A DNA stretch of 64,000 nucleotides, from positions 62,001-126,000 of the forward strand of contig NZ_BARG01000018.1 of assembly GCF_000376565.1 (NCBI RefSeq), written 5' to 3'. This stretch comes from Streptomyces hokutonensis. Its GTDB lineage: Bacteria; Actinomycetota; Actinomycetes; Streptomycetales; Streptomycetaceae. This document shows, piece by piece, positions 62,040-64,000 of this stretch (the stretch's first letter is position 1; each line of letters starts with the position of its first letter). The notes under the pieces are model-generated. The model was not told the DNA's origin, searched no databases, and was given only the letters and a program-made list of their open reading frames with translations. Both the position numbers and the translations under genes were made by a program.

Positions 62040-62990
62040 ATGACGCTGCCACTTGAGGGCCTGGTCGCGATCGTCACCGGCGCCGGACGCGGGCTCGGCC
62101 GGGCCGAGGCGCTCGAACTCGCCCGGCTCGGCGCGGCCGTGGTCGTCAACGACTACGGCCGGCCCGGCCGGGACGGCTCCGGCGAGGCCTCCGCGGGCCC
62201 CGCCGAACAGGTCGCCGCCGAGATCCGCGAGGCGGGCGGCCGGGCCGTCGCCCACACCGGTGACGTGGCCGACACCCAACAGGCCGGCGAACTGGTCGAG
62301 TCGGCGCTCGACGAGTTCGGCGGGCTCGACATCCTGGTCAACAACGCGGGCATCCTCCGCGACCGCATGGTCTTCTCCATGACGGAGGGCGAGTGGGACT
62401 CGGTGATCCGGGTCCACCTCAAGGGCCACTTCAACACGACCCACTTCGCGTCCGCGCACTGGCGCCGCCGGTCCAAGGAGACGGGCGCGCCGGTGTACGG
62501 GCGGATCGTGAACACCTCGTCCGAGGCGTTCCTCGCCGGTTCCGCCGGACAGCCCAACTACGCGGCGGCGAAAGGCGGAATCGTCGGCCTGACCACCTCC
62601 ACGGCCCTGGCGCTGGCCAAGTACGGCGTCACCGCGAACGCCATCTGCCCGCGCGCCCGCACCCGGATGACCGAGGACGTCTTCGCCGGTTTCCAGGAGC
62701 CCGAAGACGGCCTCGACCCGCTCGCACCCGAGCATGTCGCCCCGCTCGTCGGCTACTTGGCCTCACCGGCCGCCGCCCGGATCAACGGACAGCTGCTCGT
62801 CGTCCACGGCGGCATGGTCGCGATCGTCGAACGCCCGCACGTGCAGGCCAAGTTCGACAGCAAGCAGGACACCTTCACCTACGACGAGCTGGACGCCGTA
62901 CTCACTCCGCACTACGCGAGGCGGCCGGCGGAGGAGACGTTCGCGGCGGCCGAGGTGCTCGGGCTCAAGCGGGAGCCGGGCGGGGCATAG
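62040..62990 (+). CDS. hsd4A: Steroid-type SDR dehydrogenase (Hsd4A/Rv3502c-like)
   Basis: A 316-residue SDR that is longer than classical members. Motifs: VTGAGRGLGRAEAL, VVVNDYG, ILVNNAGILRDRMVFSM, NTSSEAF and catalytic NYAAAKGG, then the distinctive NAICPRARTRMTEDVFAGF and a C-terminal extension (ERPHVQAKFDSKQDTFTYDELDAVL). These, including RARTxMTxDVF, match as I recall Hsd4A (Rv3502c), the 3-hydroxyacyl-CoA dehydrogenase of cholesterol side-chain degradation. It follows the alcohol dehydrogenase by nine bases. Confidence 0.9.
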   Translation: MTLPLEGLVAIVTGAGRGLGRAEALELARLGAAVVVNDYGRPGRDGSGEASAGPAEQVAAEIREAGGRAVAHTGDVADTQQAGELVESALDEFGGLDILVNNAGILRDRMVFSMTEGEWDSVIRVHLKGHFNTTHFASAHWRRRSKETGAPVYGRIVNTSSEAFLAGSAGQPNYAAAKGGIVGLTTSTALALAKYGVTANAICPRARTRMTEDVFAGFQEPEDGLDPLAPEHVAPLVGYLASPAAARINGQLLVVHGGMVAIVERPHVQAKFDSKQDTFTYDELDAVLTPHYARRPAEETFAAAEVLGLKREPGGA

Positions 62991-62998
62991 GGAACGCG

Positions 62999-63032
62999 AC
63001 GGCCCCGCCCGTCCGGAGACGAGCGGGGCCGT
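62999..63032. terminator. Bidirectional terminator after the MaoC operon
   Basis: Perfect 10-base stem ACGGCCCCGC (62999-63008) with GCGGGGCCGT (63023-63032) and a 14-base loop, between the stop of the SDR gene and the convergent small gene ending at 63058. Confidence 0.85.
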
Positions 63033-63057
63033 GTGGCGCAAGGTGCCTGACGTGCCG

Positions 63058-63216
63058 TCAGGCGTTCGCGTACTCGGACTGCTCCGAGGGCTTGCGGTGA
63101 CGGCCGTGGGCGGCCGAATCGCCGTCCTGCGCCGAGACCGGGCCCCGGTGCTTGCCGTGGCCGGAGGTGTCCTGCGTGTCGGCGGACATCGTCTGTGTGC
63201 TGCTCGTGTCGTTCAT
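63058..63216 (-). CDS. Small hydrophilic protein, 52 residues
   Basis: A short protein, MNDTSSTQTMSADTQDTSG followed by HGKHRGPVSAQDGDSAAHGRHRKPSEQSEYANA, with two related HG-x-H-R segments. It has no membrane segment or enzyme motif. ATG 63216 is preceded by GGTGAAG, and a hairpin terminator lies beyond its stop, supporting a real gene. I believe similar small proteins are conserved in Streptomyces, but no function is known. Confidence 0.7.
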   Translation of the reverse strand: MNDTSSTQTMSADTQDTSGHGKHRGPVSAQDGDSAAHGRHRKPSEQSEYANA

Positions 63217-63341
63217 CGGAAACTTCACCCCGTAGTAACAAGATCCTTCATACAGCTCGGCGATCTTATCCAGCCGTTCCGGGGCCGACGCGAGGCGGAC
63301 CGCCGTCCGGAACGACTTCGTTACCGAGCCGCACCACTTTG

Positions 63342-64000
63342 TTACCCGACCGCCACCCGGCCTTTCAACGGAGCCTCCCGCAACGGCACCGGACGCGGTG
63401 CGACCGGCACCGGAGGATCCGGTTCGGACGGCCCTGACGGCTCGGGCGCGGCCTCCCCAGGCGCGCCCACCGTCCCGTCCCGAACCGGATCCCCCGGGCG
63501 TGTATCCCCCGTACCCCCCATTTCCCCCGTCACTCCGGGGTTCCCCGCGACCCCCGAGCCCCCGTGGCCCCCGTTGTCCCCCGCCCCCCTGGGCACCGCG
63601 AACCGCGCCACACCGCACGGCACTTCCCGTGTGGCGTACGGCAGTCGCAGCACCCCGTCCTCGCTCCACAGCCCGGCGCCCGCCAACCACCCCTCGGGCG
63701 CCGGGAGTTGGAGCAGCTGCCGGTCGGTGGGCCGCCATACGCCGAGCCAGCTGCCGGCCGGCCCGTCGATGCGCAGCGCCACCCCGCAGTTCTCCGGCAT
63801 CAGCACCTGCCCCGGCTGGATCGCGAACGGCGTCACCGTGCAGTCCGGCACCCGCAGGCACTCCGGGAACCGCACCGGCAGCGTGGAGCCGATCACCCCC
63901 CAGCCGAGCCGCTCCTCCCGCCCGGGCGACGGCGCGTCCGAGCGGATGAGCAGCAGCCCGCTGTCGGGATCGGCCGCGAGCAGCCGGTCGTCGCTGTCCG
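63342..64000 (-). CDS. Hypothetical protein, 5' end beyond the window
   Basis: The frame stays open from its stop at 63342 to the end of the window (upstream residues ...DRLLAADPDSGLLLIRSDAPSPGREERLGWGVIGS), so the start is outside. Visible part: a beta-rich domain (CTVTPFAIQPGQVLMPENCGVALRIDGPAGSWLGVWRPTDRQLLQL) then a low-complexity Gly/Asn/Pro-rich tail of about 80 residues. The GTG at 63896 could be an internal alternative start. No family is recognised. Confidence 0.65.
   Translation of the reverse strand, partial: DSDDRLLAADPDSGLLLIRSDAPSPGREERLGWGVIGSTLPVRFPECLRVPDCTVTPFAIQPGQVLMPENCGVALRIDGPAGSWLGVWRPTDRQLLQLPAPEGWLAGAGLWSEDGVLRLPYATREVPCGVARFAVPRGAGDNGGHGGSGVAGNPGVTGEMGGTGDTRPGDPVRDGTVGAPGEAAPEPSGPSEPDPPVPVAPRPVPLREAPLKGRVAVG

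Overview
The window is chromosomal DNA of a Streptomyces or very close relative. Evidence: very high GC with strong third-position G/C bias, frequent GTG starts, four-base stop/start overlaps, a WhiJ-type XRE/DUF397/anti-sigma cluster, a TerD gene, many short dispersed repeats, and families typical of streptomycetes (DUF1992, SCO2322-like, DUF5336-like, CU044_5270). I recognise no rRNA, tRNA, CRISPR array, prophage or complete insertion sequence. About 72 protein genes can be supported.

Layout. 0.1-7.4 kb: acetyltransferase, WYL regulator, small conserved proteins, FHA protein, O-methyltransferase and a GT87/PAP2 fusion. 7.5-10.6 kb: redox island (F420-reductase-like protein, luciferase-like F420 oxidoreductase, SDR, MarR regulator) containing a MITE-like element. 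10.7-13.2 kb: lipoprotein and the WhiJ-type cluster. 13.2-17.7 kb: epimerase/LysR pair, then fadA5 and cyp125 back to back. 17.8-19.6 kb: TerD, DUF1275 and a secreted lysozyme-fold protein. 19.9-25.7 kb: a five-gene ECF-type cobalamin uptake operon behind a cobalamin riboswitch. 25.7-35.1 kb: kinase-fold protein, solute-binding lipoprotein, sigma factor with its partner, a second MITE, regulators and a PP2C phosphatase. 35.1-45.1 kb: MBL hydrolase, aldehyde dehydrogenase/ferredoxin, kstR, a glycosyltransferase-methyltransferase-barrel operon, a 52-bp tandem repeat array and an F420 oxidoreductase. 45.2-54 kb: cell-envelope genes, two MFS exporters, ltp1, and a SigE-family sigma factor with a membrane partner. 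54-60 kb: a DesKR-like two-component/ABC exporter locus interrupted by a GH54 arabinofuranosidase gene. 60-63 kb: MaoC hydratase, alcohol dehydrogenase and Hsd4A-like SDR. 63-64 kb: small proteins and a gene cut by the window edge.

The unifying theme is a dispersed steroid-type (cholesterol side-chain) catabolic regulon. fadA5, cyp125, ltp1, a MaoC hydratase and an Hsd4A-like SDR all resemble the Mycobacterium tuberculosis KstR regulon, and a KstR-like TetR regulator is encoded at 38.6 kb. Three exact matches and one single-mismatch match to the KstR operator TNNAACNNGTTNNA lie upstream of ltp1, the MaoC operon, kstR/glycosyltransferase and fadA5/cyp125. A second palindrome (CTGAY-N4-CGTCAG) recurs upstream of cyp125, the aldehyde dehydrogenase and an F420 oxidoreductase, with a weaker form at ltp1. 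No ring-degradation genes (kstD, ksh, hsa) are in this window, so the true substrate is unproven.

The second coherent system is the cobalamin riboswitch driving two membrane-anchored extracellular proteins, one an alpha/alpha barrel reminiscent of transcobalamin, together with the T, fused A and S components of an ECF transporter.
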